Shown piece after piece: positions 1 through 12,040 of a stretch of 64,000 nucleotides of DNA (position 1 is the first letter of the stretch; each line of letters begins with the position of its first letter). The notes beneath the pieces are model-generated. The model saw nothing but the letters and a program-made list of their open reading frames with translations, made no database searches and had not been told where the DNA came from. The stretch comes from Carnegiea gigantea. Lineage: Eukaryota > Streptophyta > Magnoliopsida > Caryophyllales > Cactaceae. The translations under genes were made by a program, and so were the position numbers. The stretch is taken from the NCBI GenBank assembly GCA_029747015.1, contig JAKOGI010000525.1, positions 374,501 through 438,500 of the forward strand, in the 5' to 3' direction.

Positions 1-1097
1 TTCTTGAAAGTCTACCAGTCCTAGGTGTCATGCCCTCGAGCCCAATGATACTTACAGTACTTAGCTAGATTGAAGGATTTGGACTGACTAATAGCCTCAG
101 TTTTTGGTTTGGCCTTAGGAAGGTTGATCTTTCGCTTAACCAATGGTCGTTCTAAAGCCTAAGCGCAACTGTCCTTACAGGAGTATACTGGGTGTAGTGG
201 TTCTGCACATGCATCTCTTTACTTATCGAGCCATTATTTTTCTTCTTTTTGTTCTAATAATTGTTCCTCAAGTTGCTGATAGCTTTTCTAGATGCTTCCC
301 TAGCTGCCTCTTCTTCTACAAGTATGCGAACATTTCTTAATATTAATAAATTTTCAAATGGTGTGAATCTTAGGTGTTGCCCATATGTGGCTATAGATTC
401 TTGATGAACAACCTCAGTTGATAAGCTTCTAAGGATCGAATCACCATATGGGTGGCCTTTGCCCTTTATCGAGTAAACAAGTTAGAAAAACCTTCCTTTT
501 CCTCTTGCCTAATCAATTCCAAGTCCCTTAGTGTAATCAATAGATCAAAATTGTATGAATATTGAGAAAATCCCAGTTTATGACCTCTTGTGGGTCAACA
601 ACATTAACTTATTACATCGTTCTCTAATGTCCAAGGAAAGATGTTGTGGAAGATATCTTTATCAATTCCTGTTAAAGTCATAGCACTGATAAAATTTCTC
701 AAATGATGGTGAGGCTTTTTAATCTCATGGAATTTGATATCCAGCATAGTGGATTTTAGGGGCAATTTCCCCTTTTGGATCTAATTAAACCCCACTTAGT
801 AAATAGTTGTTAAATGTTGAGGCTTCTTTAAGTAATTTCTCTAAGCCACCTAGTCGTGGATCAGCTTATGGGACATCCTTTTGTCCTTCTTCCTTTTTCC
901 TGTTACATCTCCTTCTTGTTTTCCATGATCTTCCCTTTCTTTATGTGAGGTTTCTCACCATCCTCCGTTGGTGTGTCCTTGACAATTGTTTAAAGTGTGA
1001 TTGCCAGTAATTCTATCTTCTGTTCACTTTTATCCATCCTAGCTTATATCCTTTCCAGCATTTTCATAACTTGAGTCACTTCGTCATTTCCTGCCAT
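1..1097 (-). pseudogene. Ty3/gypsy gag pseudogene, cut by the window edge
   Basis: Read leftwards from a possible ATG at 1097-1095 (MAGNDEV...), the minus strand gives gag-like protein in several frames. Recognisable pieces are HLRNFISAM and FPWTLEND near 730-600, LRDLELIRQEEKEGFSNLFTR near 540-470, and AYQLRLFIKNLQPHMGNT near 450-370. These follow the order of the core retrotransposon gag domain, which forms the particle. Stops and at least two frameshifts interrupt it, so it is not functional. Downstream sequence (protease, RT) would lie left of base 1. The LTR and primer site at 2952-3895 have the right orientation to be its 5' end. The family call rests on the pattern of residues; the lineage within Ty3/gypsy is not resolved. 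Confidence 0.6.
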
Positions 1098-2450
1098 CGA
1101 GCTAGGTGAGGGCTTGGACTTTGACCTCGCATGTGGAGTTTCCCTAGCTTCTTCTCAGGACAATTACATCTTAGTTTATGGACTAGCTTATCTCAGTACT
1201 TTTTTAAAAAGAAAAATAGAGAACTAGAATGAACCATGCTAACCAATAAACTAACACCTAATGCTGAGAGGCCAGTGCATTGATTCATGTCATTAATATA
1301 GACTAGACAATGACTTAAAACAATCAAACTAATAACAACTAGACCTTCTCCCTACTAGAAGCCTGATTGGGTTCCTCTTAGGCCTATGATTATCCTGACT
1401 ACTACCCACTCAATTAAATTCAAAATGGCATGTAGATATTTGGATATGGAGACCCGACTGGGTTCTTGGACCTAACTATGACTGCTAAATGATTGCATAG
1501 TTGGGACTTGAACCTGTCCAAGTTTGGGTCAAGAGCCCTTATAGCTCAATTGGCCTAAAAGCCATTTGGTCCTCCAACCATAATGCAAACCTAACTCTTC
1601 CTAATCTGGGCTCCTCTATGATCTAGGGCATCAATGCATAAATCCTTGGGTTAGAGGTGGGTGGGTTACATAAAAGCAATTTTCAAATTAAAAATACAAA
1701 TGAGTTCCATCCTAAGTCATATTTATAAGTCACAACAATTAGGTAAGGCTTAGAATAGTCCTCTCTCGACCCAAATACTTCATCATCCATGCACTAATGC
1801 TTCATCGTCCATGGTGCATGGCAAGACTTGAATGCTCAGCTGCTTTCCTATATATCTTATAGATTAAGACTAGTGTGCAATGAGTGGGTGAAATAGTTGT
1901 CTACATAGCTGGAACTTTTAATGGACCCATCGAGTGGCCAACTATTTTCCTAACAAGGTAATAATAGGGCTAAACCTAAAGGCTTGTTACTCCTAGTAAG
2001 GCAGGACCTACAATGCAAGAATGACTAATGTAAGTGTAACTAAAATGATTTACCATTTTGATTTTATATCTCACCCTCTTAAAACAAAGCCTCCACTGGA
2101 CTCACCATTATAAGGACCACGTCAAGGAACCTAGGTGCAATTCCCCATGCATGCTTGGGCATGCTTGGTGTATAGTTTGATTTTATTTCATTTATCTAAT
2201 CTTGTTTTCATAGCCAAATATTTTGAATTAGGGGAGCTCGGGTACAGATTTAGAATCCGTTTCAGCTCTTAACCTAAGCGGTAACTATTGCTTGGACTAG
2301 AAGCCAAGACAATGCTTAACCCATGAAACCTTGTCGGGTTCCTAAGCTGAGAATGGTCAGCTTCCTAGTGCAAACAGCCACAAACTGCTTGGATAAGGGA
2401 GTCTGACCAAGTTTCAGAATGTGTCCCTACTTCCTTAACCGAGATATTAA
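1098..2450 (-). other. Presumed 5' leader of the edge gypsy element
   Basis: No coding frame that I recognise. It lies between the gag pseudogene and the putative 5' LTR and is most simply read as untranslated leader of that element, with possible older insertions. Confidence 0.3.
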
Positions 2451-2738
2451 GGGCCTGTTCATTATAAGCATATTAGATGAGCAAGTAGTAGGTTTCAGCA
2501 AATTTGCGTGGGTTTGAGCTAGTTTAAGTAGGAGAAAGTAGGATTGACCATCAGTTAGCCAATTAGAGTAGTTTGGAAGCAGGTTTGGAGTGAGTTAGGG
2601 GCAGTTGGAGCAATTTTGACTAGCATTTAGTAAGTTTGAGCATATTAGAGCAGAGTGAAGTAGGTTTAATTGGAAATTAGTAGGTTTGACCATATTGGCG
2701 TGGGTAAGAGGTTCAATACGCTCATAACAAATAGGCCA
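2451..2738. mobile_element. Tourist-like (PIF/Harbinger) MITE
   Basis: The segment begins GGGCCTGTTCATTATAAGC and ends in an imperfect inverted copy (GCTCATAACAAATAGGCCA). Bases TAA at 2448-2450 and 2739-2741 fit the 3-bp TAA target duplication of PIF/Harbinger elements. It is 288 bp long and has no coding capacity. GGGCCTGTT termini with TAA duplications are the known hallmark of Tourist MITEs; membership here is inferred from termini and target only. Confidence 0.65.
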
Positions 2739-2951
2739 TAAGTGCAGAAAAAAGAAATAAATGAATAAAATTGAGTTTATTAAAAGAAATAGTCACCAGT
2801 TGGCTTTTTTTTTTTTTTAATGGAAAAACTTACAAGACTATGTTTATTCTCTAAAATGGACCATAAACCAAAAGAGATACTAAAAGGGACAATAGGCTCA
2901 TTTTAAAAAGGTTTTCAAAAGGCCCCTGAATAGTTTCTCAAGTGAGGGGAT
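2739..2951 (-). other. Leader remnant next to the PBS-like site
   Basis: Short AT-rich stretch with a poly-T run at 2807-2819. Nothing coding seen; presumed leader of the edge gypsy element. Confidence 0.25.
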
Positions 2952-2963
2952 CGTCTGATCCCA
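2952..2963 (-). other. Primer binding site-like sequence
   Basis: On the minus strand this reads TGGGATCAGACG, close to the tRNA-Met primer site TGGTATCAGAGC (one substitution plus a swapped GC). It sits immediately inside the putative 5' LTR, in the orientation required for minus-strand gag. Inferred; the similarity is short. Confidence 0.35.
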
Positions 2964-3895
2964 TAGGTTCGAACCGAGGAACAAGATTTGGGGAGCAAAC
3001 ATATGATTAGATAATGGAATGCATCCTAACATTGTCCATCATCATTGGCGGCCTCTACCAATCAAAATGGGAAATTAGAGTTAGCTTACACTTTAAATAC
3101 TAAGCTCGTAGCATATTAATATCGACCAAACTAGATAATAAGAATTACAGGCACAATATTAGTCTAAAGAAACTCAAATAAATAATCCAAATAATTATAG
3201 CTGGAGGGACAAAACTAATTAAAATTACATCTTTGCTTAAAATCCAAACCTTAATAAAACAATAAAAAGGGAAAAGAGAAAGAGAAGAGGAGGTAATTAA
3301 TGTTGTGCCCTTAGTATGACTTCTACTTGGGAACCTAACAAAATGACACCTCTTTTCTAGTCAATCAATTTCTCACTCTTAATGCTTCTGCTATCAATGT
3401 TTCTCTCAAATTTTGGTATATTTCTCTCAAATTTTGGTCTGTTTAATCCTAAGGGGAGGGCTCCTTTTATAGCGCCTAAAGGATAAAAACAAACTAATTA
3501 AAAAAAGCAAAAAGATGTTGAATTATCTCTTGTCAAAATTTTATCAAATTAGCTACCTATTAGATAAAATTATATCAATTGTGATGCATTTTGGATGCAG
3601 TGGAGAAAAACTAGGATGCTCGGGTTCCTTTATAACCCAACCGGGGTATGGGCTACTTTTACGATCATGGGCTATGATAGATAGCTTTAAAGTATGATAT
3701 TCTCTTCTTTTAGGCTCAAATTAAGGGTTGATCCTATTAGGCCCCCAGCTAGACAGATTGGGAGCATAGGCTTCATCATAGGGTGATTTTATAAAAATTG
3801 AAACATCATTTTTACCTGTTTGTAGTATTATGTTAGTTCGCCCAGGCATATATAGCCCTCTTTCGTTGCCTCTTGCCTACTCCCCAAACCTAACA
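2964..3895 (-). mobile_element. 5' LTR of the minus-strand gypsy element
   Basis: On the minus strand the right end begins TGTTAGGTTTGGGG (base 3895 leftwards). A promoter-like CTATAAAAGG lies at 3472-3463 on the minus strand, in the place expected of an LTR promoter. The inner end would be ...CGAACCTA, where CA is expected; a C to T change explains it. The partner LTR is outside the window, so the boundaries rest on termini, TATA box and PBS position alone. Confidence 0.4.
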
Positions 3896-4539
3896 GTTAC
3901 CATAATGTTCCCTTGTAATAAAGTCGTTTTAATAAAAGATACTTAAGGTATTATGATTGGTACAATGGTAATCAGGAGAATAGAGAAGTTGATAAGACAC
4001 CACTAAGGAGTGAATTTATGTAGCGTACCTGTACATATGAGAAAGTGATTGGAGTTGTCTATTATTGAATTCATTTAGCCTATATCAATATAGGTAAAGA
4101 TTGCATATAAGAAATTGTCACAAAATTGATTATAATTATGCTTACACTTAAATGTTGTTAGACTTTGTGGCCTAAATTGTGCATGATTAGTAAATTTGAT
4201 AATGGATTATGTTCATTCTAACTATCATAAATGTCTATGTCCATCCAATTTCTTGGCTTAGTCAACTTGTGTATACAAACAATATGTACTTGGTGAACAT
4301 TTAAAACCTGACAAAAGAGGCAAACTGCATGAGAATAATTGCGATCATTAACAGGCAACAATGTCATTTATCCACTGGAGGTATATATGTTGTGGGCATA
4401 AGACTTGGCAAACTATAAGAAGAAAATGAGCTCATTCTTGTTCACAGAACCTATTGTCAAGAATGCTTATCAACTGCATTGGACGCCAATAAATTGTATA
4501 TGAAGTCACATGTATTCACTGGTCGATGTTTTCTGTTAG
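3896..4539. other. Unassigned intergenic or intron-like sequence
   Basis: No family recognised. Part of 4245-4300 resembles 13405-13465 (both with a recognisable TCCTTGGTAAAC/TACTTGGTGAAC segment), suggesting old low-copy duplication. Confidence 0.25.
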
Positions 4540-4680
4540 GAAGTTACTGAAGATGTGAATAATATGAGTAATACGACAAAGGGCACCATTGGTGGAACTC
4601 CACAAGCGAACAAGGGAAACGATATCAAAATTGTTGTAGAGGTCATTGCTTCTCCACCCAAGATAATTTTGGAAGAACAT
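4540..4680 (+). other. Isolated exon-like segment with splice-site consensus
   Basis: A 141-base segment, exactly 47 codons, open in one frame and preceded by a pyrimidine-rich TTTTCTGTTAG acceptor. It is followed by a strong donor, CAT|GTGAGT at 4681. The peptide contains IKIVVEVIASPPKIILEE. It could be an internal exon of a host gene or of a gene fragment, and no neighbouring exon could be placed. I do not recognise the family. A chance open frame of this length with good flanking splice signals cannot be excluded. Confidence 0.3.
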
Positions 4681-4947
4681 GTGAGTACAACCACCGTGTA
4701 CTCTCTTATATATAGAATGATAAGTAGTGCAACAATTAGTTTGAGTCATTTCTCCATTTAGTGAACCATTCAGGTGTTGACGTAGTGTCTGATAAGTTAT
4801 GCAAAATGCTGTAGTTTTTCTTTCAAATAGCATGTCATGATAGGGTTGTTATTATTTACTTCGGGATAATATGTGATTATTTTCATATTTTGTTTTGTAC
4901 GTGCACATAAACTTGGTACTTATGCCCACAGTGTTCGTGATGATGGG
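4681..4947. other. Sequence between exon-like segment and solo LTR
   Basis: Nothing recognised. Bases 4943-4947 (ATGGG) are the left target duplication of the adjacent solo LTR. Confidence 0.3.
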
Positions 4948-6322
4948 TGTTGATGTAGTTTTTGAGGGGGAAGTAAGGGTAGAAATTTGTCATTCTCTAG
5001 GGCGGTGTGGAAATCAGATCACTAATTATTTTTAACCCTAACTCTAATCGAGGAAAAACGATAAATGTCACCAAGCATAATTGACAAAACTAATTACTCA
5101 CTGATTCTAATTTCTAATCTAAACATGATTAATTAAACTAAACTAAACTAAACGAAGCATAATTAACAAAACCAATCCTAAATATCATATTAACTAGTAA
5201 AAACTAGCAAAGCATCTAAATAACTAAGAAAGCATTAAATTTACCAATTAAGGGAAGAGAGAGAAAGGAGAGTATCTCAAAAGTTTGAAACTCCAATAAT
5301 GGAGGTTGGCCTCCATTGTGGAAGCAAGTGGATGATGATTGGGGTGAATTCTCTACTTATTCTTACTAATCTAGCTCAACTACTCCTAATCTAAACCATT
5401 GAAGCTAAAAACTTAAACTTGTGAAAATGAGTTTTTAAATCCTAAGATGGAGAAGAGAGAAAGAGCTTAAAATTTGCATTCTTGAAGAAAGAGAATGAAA
5501 GAGTAGATAAGAGAATAGAAAGATGAATACGAAATGGAGGCACTAATTTCAATCCATCAACAAACAAAATCGTGTAAACTTAGGCATTAGACTAGTAAAT
5601 CAAACCCAACAAAGTAAGAACTTGGATGAAAATGAAGATTAAAGAGAGAGAAAGAAAGCTAATTGCATCAAAAATTCATTACTTTTGAAATGTGACTACA
5701 AAATAAAAGCAAATCTACACTAATCTCTGCTAAACCCTAGCTAAATCCTATCATAAAACATAAAAATTAGATCCTTACAAAAAAGGGCAAGAGGCCTTAA
5801 ATAGTTCAGATGCAGTAGGTTTGCAACAGTTGCACCAAGTGGCACGACCAGACTGTGCCAAACCTCTGGAAGCCAACAATAGAAGCAGGGCAGGATAGGG
5901 GGTGGCACGGTTGTGCCACATGGCATGGGCACTCCATGTAAAGTTTCTGGAATTCTGCACAGAAATAGGCCAACAAAAAAAAGATTTGGTACGACCGTGC
6001 TATTTGGTATGGGCACCCCATACCACTTGGCACTGACAGCCCATGCCAAATTTTTGTAGTGTTCTTCTTCCTTATTTCTCTCACAATTTTTATACTTATT
6101 AACCCGACCTTGATTCATAGTTATCCCGAGTTACACTCGATGATTTGCAAGTTAACATGCCTAACTTTTGGCATGCTTTGCATGGATTATTCACCTTTTG
6201 TGCAATTTTCTTTATTACCTACAAAACCAACAAAACATAAATAAATAACCTAATTTACCAATTATTTGGGCTAAGTCTAGGTAGCATGGGAGTATAAAAT
6301 TCGCACATTTGGACCCCGAACA
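4948..6322 (-). mobile_element. Solo LTR, Athila-like family, with perfect TSD
   Basis: A 1.37-kb unit starting TGTTG and ending CCGAACA, flanked by identical ATGGG at 4943-4947 and 6323-6327. It aligns along its whole length with the LTRs at 24151-25392 and 28776-30041. Shared landmarks are the GGGGGAAGTAAGG/GGGGAGTAAG start, the 'ctaacgataaatg' region, the 'gttggcctccatt' block and the gaac-CA end. Orientation follows those LTRs (element on the minus strand). It is the expected product of recombination between the two LTRs of one full element. Open frames inside it on the minus strand (5741-6118) are LTR sequence, not genes. Confidence 0.88.
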
Positions 6323-6327
6323 ATGGG

Positions 6328-6550
6328 ATTCTAACAAATGATAGGCAAGAAAAACCACTCCAATTGATGCTGCCATTGCCAATGCCCCTATGTCGACACC
6401 ATCCTTGATAAGTTGAGCGACTTACCTACAGTACATATTGAGAAAATCTAATGACATGTAATCGCTTGTGATGACAAGCTCCGATAGAACGATTGTTATT
6501 GTCTTATACTACTTTATTAAACATGTGATTTGGTAATTGTTTATCATGGT
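6328..6550 (-). pseudogene. Degenerate gene fragment, copy 1
   Basis: The minus strand encodes a hydrophobic stretch containing DGVDIGALAMAASIGVVFL. The DNA is clearly similar to 12700-12930 (shared landmarks: GTGATGA(C/G)AAGCTCC, ATTGATGCT, the spacing between them). I do not recognise the protein; the hydrophobic run suggests one membrane segment. It is broken by stops and bounded on the left by the solo LTR and on the right by a MITE. Confidence 0.35.
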
Positions 6551-7664
6551 TATGCCTGTCAATTCGGGCGGGTGCGTCAAATACGCGTCGGGTGTATTTA
6601 GGTTCGGGCAAAATACGGGTCGGGGGTATTTCGGGTTAGAAAAAATGCGGGCGAGCGTATTTCAGTTTTACGGTTTTCGGATCAACCCAACGGGTTTGAA
6701 GCGCTTTTTTAGTGAATTATTTCTTTATTTATTCAAATCAAAATTCGGCATATTTATTGTTTAAAATTGCCTGTATTTAATGAACAAGGATTGTAATTGT
6801 AATTTTTTCAAAGGATATCAAAAATATCCAAACTTTTCAACATGATATATGAAATTCATGTGGGGTGGGCAATGAGTCACGTTTGGATGCGTTGGCCCAT
6901 ATATTAAAATATTAATAATTAGTCGGTCATTCATGGGTTGGCCCATCTAAAGCATGTTAACGAGTCGGAGCGGTTCGACTCGTTAATAGCCCATTTAATA
7001 ATTTAATATTTTGTTAATTCACCTAGCATTACCTAATCAGGAATGCTTTATTAGTAAGTTGATCGTAACACGAACATAAGTTGGTCCATTGCCCAATATT
7101 GCATCAGATTTAAGACCACTTAGAAGGAATCCAAATGAAAGAATATTATATACGTGTAGGATATTATAATTATCTATTAATTATAAAATAAAAATTTTAG
7201 ATTATTATAGAAAATCTTATTTAAAATGCAATGAGACGTATTCATTTTACAAGAATATAACGGTATGACTCGCACATTTTCAATACTTATCTAATTCTAA
7301 ATTATTTTTCTTTATATTAGAGTTGTTTGATGGCCATTTTCTAAAATTGGACCATTTATAAATTGTATATGACGTTATTTTATGGGAAAGACGGCATCCA
7401 TTGTCAAATTTGCGAAGGGATGTGATAATTGTATAGCATCCTTCTAAAAGATTCGTTATATAATGAAAAACCATTATTGTTAAGAGGAAAAAATTAAAGA
7501 AAATAAAAAGCAAGTATGTAATATTCGAGTCAAGCGGGCGGGTTCGGGTTCGAGTTGGGTTTGACCCAAAAATTTATGAGTTTTTCAGGTTCTATTTATT
7601 TCAGATTCGAATTGAGAATCCGTATCGTGTCTTTGGATCGGGTCAATTTTTGCCAGGTCTAAAT
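6551..7664. mobile_element. hAT-like MITE with CGGG-rich subterminal repeats
   Basis: Begins TATGCCTGTCAATTCGGGCGG and ends in an imperfect inverse, CAATTTTTGCCAGGTCTAAAT. TCATGGT occurs on both sides (6544-6550 and 7665-7671), close to the 8-bp duplication of hAT elements. Both ends carry GGGTCGGG/CGGGTTCGGGTT-type repeats and the centre is AT-rich. Termini of the type TAGACCTGGCAA with CGGG repeats are common in plant non-autonomous hAT elements. No transposase is present. Confidence 0.6.
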
Positions 7665-7671
7665 TCATGGT

Positions 7672-8900
7672 AGGATAACTATTGTTGTTGTATTGAAAAT
7701 TTATAAGATTAACCAAAACATAACCCTGAAAAGGAATTACTAATTAAATGTAAAATAGTGAAGTTATAAATTAAAGTTTCTTCTATATTGTTGCCTAGTT
7801 TGTCAATAAATTCTTAAGGACATCATGGATATAAAGGCAATGTTGAAGCTATTATAAGGATGTTAATGTTTCATATGATGCATGATATGAAATAAAAAGA
7901 GGTAAGTAAACATTAAACCAACATCAACTGCATTCTTGAAAATCGATAACAAGATAATTTCATAAGGGAAGGGGACGGAAGGATAATAGAGCATGTAGTA
8001 ATGAAGTTTATGTCTTAAATGATGACATAAAATACATACTGTCAGATATGAAGTCCGTTTACCTTAATTGATTAGGTAGTATACCATTGTTTGATTTCGA
8101 GGTTAATTTTAGTGGTGGAAATAAGTCTTCGAACATTGAATTCATAGGATTGAGAACTTGACAAAATGGGGATCATTTTTCTTTTTTAACATTCCAACAT
8201 TCATGGTTTTTTCTCTTCATCTGAAAAGAAATTTTTTTTTTAAGGGAGGGGTGTTCAATACAAATCCTTGTGGTATGAACATATAGTATTTTTTTTTTTT
8301 TGGTCAGCAAGGTAATAGAATATTAAAATACTTATAGAATAGACAAAAGTTGCTAAGCATAAAGTTAAACTATATCTACTTCTATTATTTAGGGAACATA
8401 TTGACATTGTAGCCAAACATATTACAACCCTATCTTCTTCGTATTAACAAACAACTCACTTCTTGAGTATCAGCTTGTGCTCTACTAGACTTGATACTTC
8501 AAACTTCCTCTTGCCACATAAGCTTTAATCATATTAATTGGGTCAGTTTGATGACCATCGTTGCGTATCCATCATTTTAGTCTTTTTTCATTTTTGCATT
8601 CCTCTCTGCACAATATAAACGACTTAGAGTTAAATGATTTGACTTCAAACCTTTTGACTGATCCATTGATGTTTAGCACACTACTCTTTTTTTCCCCCCT
8701 ACTCGAGGTTTCTTTCTACTTTGTTGTTTCCCTTTGCTTTGTCCACAGTGGCATTTAACTGAGAACTACAATCCATTGATTGTAGGGCTTTGTCCGTGAT
8801 CATCACACACAACACATATCTTTGGTCTTGATGATTTAGTGTTTGTCGAAAACCTCGTTCTTATTTCTGTGCTCGATCTCACTATAAGCAGTTTGTGATA
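7672..8900. other. Unassigned AT-rich sequence
   Basis: No coding region or element boundary recognised. Contains poly-T runs near 8228-8240 and 8288-8300. Confidence 0.3.
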
Positions 8901-9475
8901 GTCAAAAAGATCTTAAAGGGGCATTCTTTTTGTTCCGTCTCAAAGGCAAGAATTTAATCTCTGCAAATTGAGATACACCTCTTGAAGAAAATGCTAAAGT
9001 CATATTAATATTGATGGATTCACTTTCCCTTATGCATGACATAACAATCAACGTGGAATATGAGTTTATGCTCCACATATTCAGATCCATGTTGTGTTCG
9101 TTACAAGGACTAGCTCTTGGTTTTTCTTCATCTTTAGTCATATTTTAATTTACAATAGTTCCCTCAGTTAATTCTTACCAAGTAGTCCTATGCCCTTCTT
9201 GCATTTTCTTAGTCATCTCACTATTATTTGAATTGTGGCTAGTTCACTTATTTAAAGGGATATCTCTTTACTCCTTTAGCTCAATGTCCTATCTACTCTC
9301 ATCATGCTTAGGCATGGCTCTGAAGCTTGGTGGTAGGTCATCTCCAAATGATACTTTGAAGTACACTTATTGGGGTTTACAAGCTTAAGGTTAGCACAAC
9401 CAATTGAGGGTGCATCGTGTACAGGTAAAGAATGTATTTTCAGAGGGTCAATGACCATTTTATCAACTTACTCAT
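8901..9475 (-). other. Possible 3' extension of the TPR pseudogene
   Basis: Minus-strand open stretches (8902-9141, 9276-9458) lie downstream of the TPR pseudogene in its orientation. I could not link them to a family; they may be its C-terminal remnant or chance frames. Confidence 0.2.
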
Positions 9476-9479
9476 AGTA

Positions 9480-10140
9480 AACTTATCACCATTATTCTGA
9501 CTCCCCTTAATAGGGGATTTTTTTTTCTATGGGATGTTTTGCACATTTCTTCCACCTTACTTAATTCCCTCCTTAATTCTTCATTATTAAGTTCAAATCT
9601 AATAACAAAATGTAGATCTTGATGAACGTCTTCCATTATTCCCATATTCAACAATGCTTGAGCTCTTCAAAATCAGGCTTTAACATAAATAGATCAACTT
9701 TCATCACCACATCACCTTGGTGCTTAGCTAACTAAAATTCATTCAACTTCATCCAATAGATAGCTATATGCAGACTAATCGAAATTCCACTACCTCCATT
9801 AAGTTGGCATCATCCTCAATTTTCAGAATAGGTATACGCAGATATTAAAGCAATTTATCATACCTATGAATAGCACATCAAAAGGCGTTCCACCTGAAAA
9901 ACTTGTTTCCTTGCTCTTTCAAGGCTTTCGATTTAACCAATGCCTCTCAGGGGAAGTTCATCTCCATGGTCGACTTTCTCACATCTTCATCAAATTCATT
10001 CCTAATTTGGTCCTCAGAAAAGTTTGTAAGTAAAGCTGGGGTTTCACAACCCGAGTTTGATAAGACGCAATTGCCAATTTTATGACCCGTACAAACTGTG
10101 AACCGTGTCCAAATCTCTACATATCCTTTGTTTCTTCTCA
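9480..10140 (-). pseudogene. TPR-domain protein pseudogene
   Basis: The minus strand encodes EALVKSKALKEQGNKFFRWNAF (about 9945-9880), the start of a tetratricopeptide repeat. Further on is RAQALLNMGIMEDVHQDL followed by NNEELRRELSKVEEM (about 9668-9545), the end of a third TPR and the following helix. The order and spacing match the three-TPR region of co-chaperone or immunophilin-type proteins. The middle carries several stops and a frameshift. The segment reads through without an obvious intron, so it may be a processed copy. The upstream part (open from about 10141, with NFSEDQIRNEFDEDVRK) may be its N-terminus. The exact parent gene is not identified. TPR repeats bind partner peptides such as Hsp70/Hsp90 tails; no function is expected here. 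Confidence 0.5.
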
Positions 10141-10141
10141 A

Positions 10142-10629
10142 TTTAGGGTTGCACTTATAAAATTTGGGGATGCAGTTTGGAAAATAGGATTAATGCCCAA
10201 GTGGAAGGACTAAACCCTAGGCACACTTAAAGATGGAAAAGAAAGACAAGTAGGAAGAAATAGAAAATTAAAGAGCAAATTAATAATAAGAGAAGGGTGC
10301 TTGACTAGCAACAACCCTCATAGAAGCCATCCCTACAGCTCAGGTGGTGGTTAGGGAGGTTTTCGGGTGAGGGAATAGTTTGGATGAGTTAGGTTTGTTA
10401 TTGCTCAGGTGGGAATTGCTATAATTTGCTAATTTTTAATGCCTAAAAACCCAACAATTATCTACCATAGGGAGATTCTTTATCGCATGCTTGATGTGAG
10501 TAGCCTTATATGTTTAGCATATTGTTGCTACATATATGCATACCTGAAAATATGCATTTGTTAATTATAAACATAAAAAGAATGAAAAGACATAGATTTG
10601 AAGCGGGTGGCTACCTTTCCATACATGAA
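10142..10629. other. Unassigned sequence
   Basis: No coding region or clear repeat structure seen. Confidence 0.25.
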
Positions 10630-12040
10630 ACTTGAATGGCTATAACCCTATTATTTTGCACAACAATGAGCTATAATGTTATAGCTTGCAGCTTCTTACA
10701 ACTCCTTACAACTCTAACAAATTCTTATGGCTTCTTGTATCTTCGTACATCTCCTTATATCTTTTTAAATGTTCTTTGCCACAATATTCTCCACTGTATA
10801 TTTTTTGTACTTGTTTATGATACAGTTAATTTATGATAAATGTTTTATGACATCTAGTTGTCATTTTTTTCATCATGTTTGTTCAATGTGTATAATATTT
10901 GTGTAAACATAATATTTTTTTATATACTGTCAATATGAATAATTTGTAGATATTTTTATGAAATAATATCTTTATAAACATATTAGTTTAAAACTATTAT
11001 GATAAATATGATGTTTGTTTAATAAATGTAACATAAGGAACCTATGTGTTGCATTGACTCATATTGTTAAAGAAGTACAGAAAAAATAAATAAACATGTA
11101 TTTGAAATTATAATGAAAATGTTTCATTCATGTTTGAGTTTCATCGCGAATCATGTGTGAGAAGGGCCAAGTTGTATGTGACTAAAGTATTTCGGCTACT
11201 TCATATCTATCTTGATCTATGAGGTTCAAAATGCTTATATTTTTTCATCTCTCTCTTTTATGACCAAAACAATAAAATTCCAAAAACAATAACCATCTTT
11301 ATTTGCAAAGTTTTTATATTTCATGATTTCCAGCTTCAAATTTTGAGGGGTTCATTTTTATAATTTTTTGATAATTTTATCTTAAAAATATTAGTTTTAA
11401 TTTGTTAAATTTAAATATTTTTTAATTTTAAGAGTTTTATTCAGTTTTGTTGAGAAAACTTGTTATTTTATCTGCAAAGGTTTATTTTAATTGAAGGGAA
11501 TTTTTTAATTTGCTTATAGATAGGTGAAATTAATGTTAAAAACAAAAACTCAACTTCAGAACATATGTGTTTTTATAAATTTGTTGTTTCATATTTATTT
11601 TATTTTATTTAAATATCTTATTAAAACATTTATCATCATAAGTTATGCTATTTCACTATTATCTTTGTTCATCTAGAAGGTGATTGTCAACAATCAAAAT
11701 TTGTTTGGACCTGTAAGTTAAAAAAATAATTTATTTAGTGAAGGTTTAAAATTAATTTCATTAATATCATTGACATATTACATGTAATTTATTTTTATGA
11801 AATAACATATTTCATAAATCATGCATTAAAGACCAACAATGACATATGTAGATCTAAAAATTAATATGTATACAACTTTTTAATAATTTTACAAATGCTT
11901 ATACGTATGCTTATATTTTCATACAATTTTTTATATTTTCTTACAACTTCTTACAATTCTTACATGTCTTTACGGCTTTTTACAACTCATTAAAGTTTCT
12001 TACAGCTTACGACTGTATCTTATCATAGGAAAAAAAAAGA
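10630..12040. mobile_element. AT-rich non-autonomous DNA element, copy 1
   Basis: Both margins are packed with short repeats of the type CTTACAACT(C/T)CTTAC: 10690-10760 on the left and 11940-12010 on the right. The interior is about 80 percent A/T by inspection. The right end, read in reverse, starts CTATGATAAGATAC and resembles the start of the second member at 61409. Subterminal repeats like these are typical of hAT- or MULE-type elements lacking transposase. The left boundary and target duplication are not fixed. Confidence 0.4.

Noticed and set aside
2966..2976. GGTTCGAACC, like a tRNA B box
   Set aside because: No A box at the right distance and no cloverleaf; lies at the inner end of an LTR beside a primer-like site.
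5741..6118. 125-codon minus-strand frame
   Set aside because: Lies wholly inside the solo LTR and is not preserved in the two homologous LTRs.
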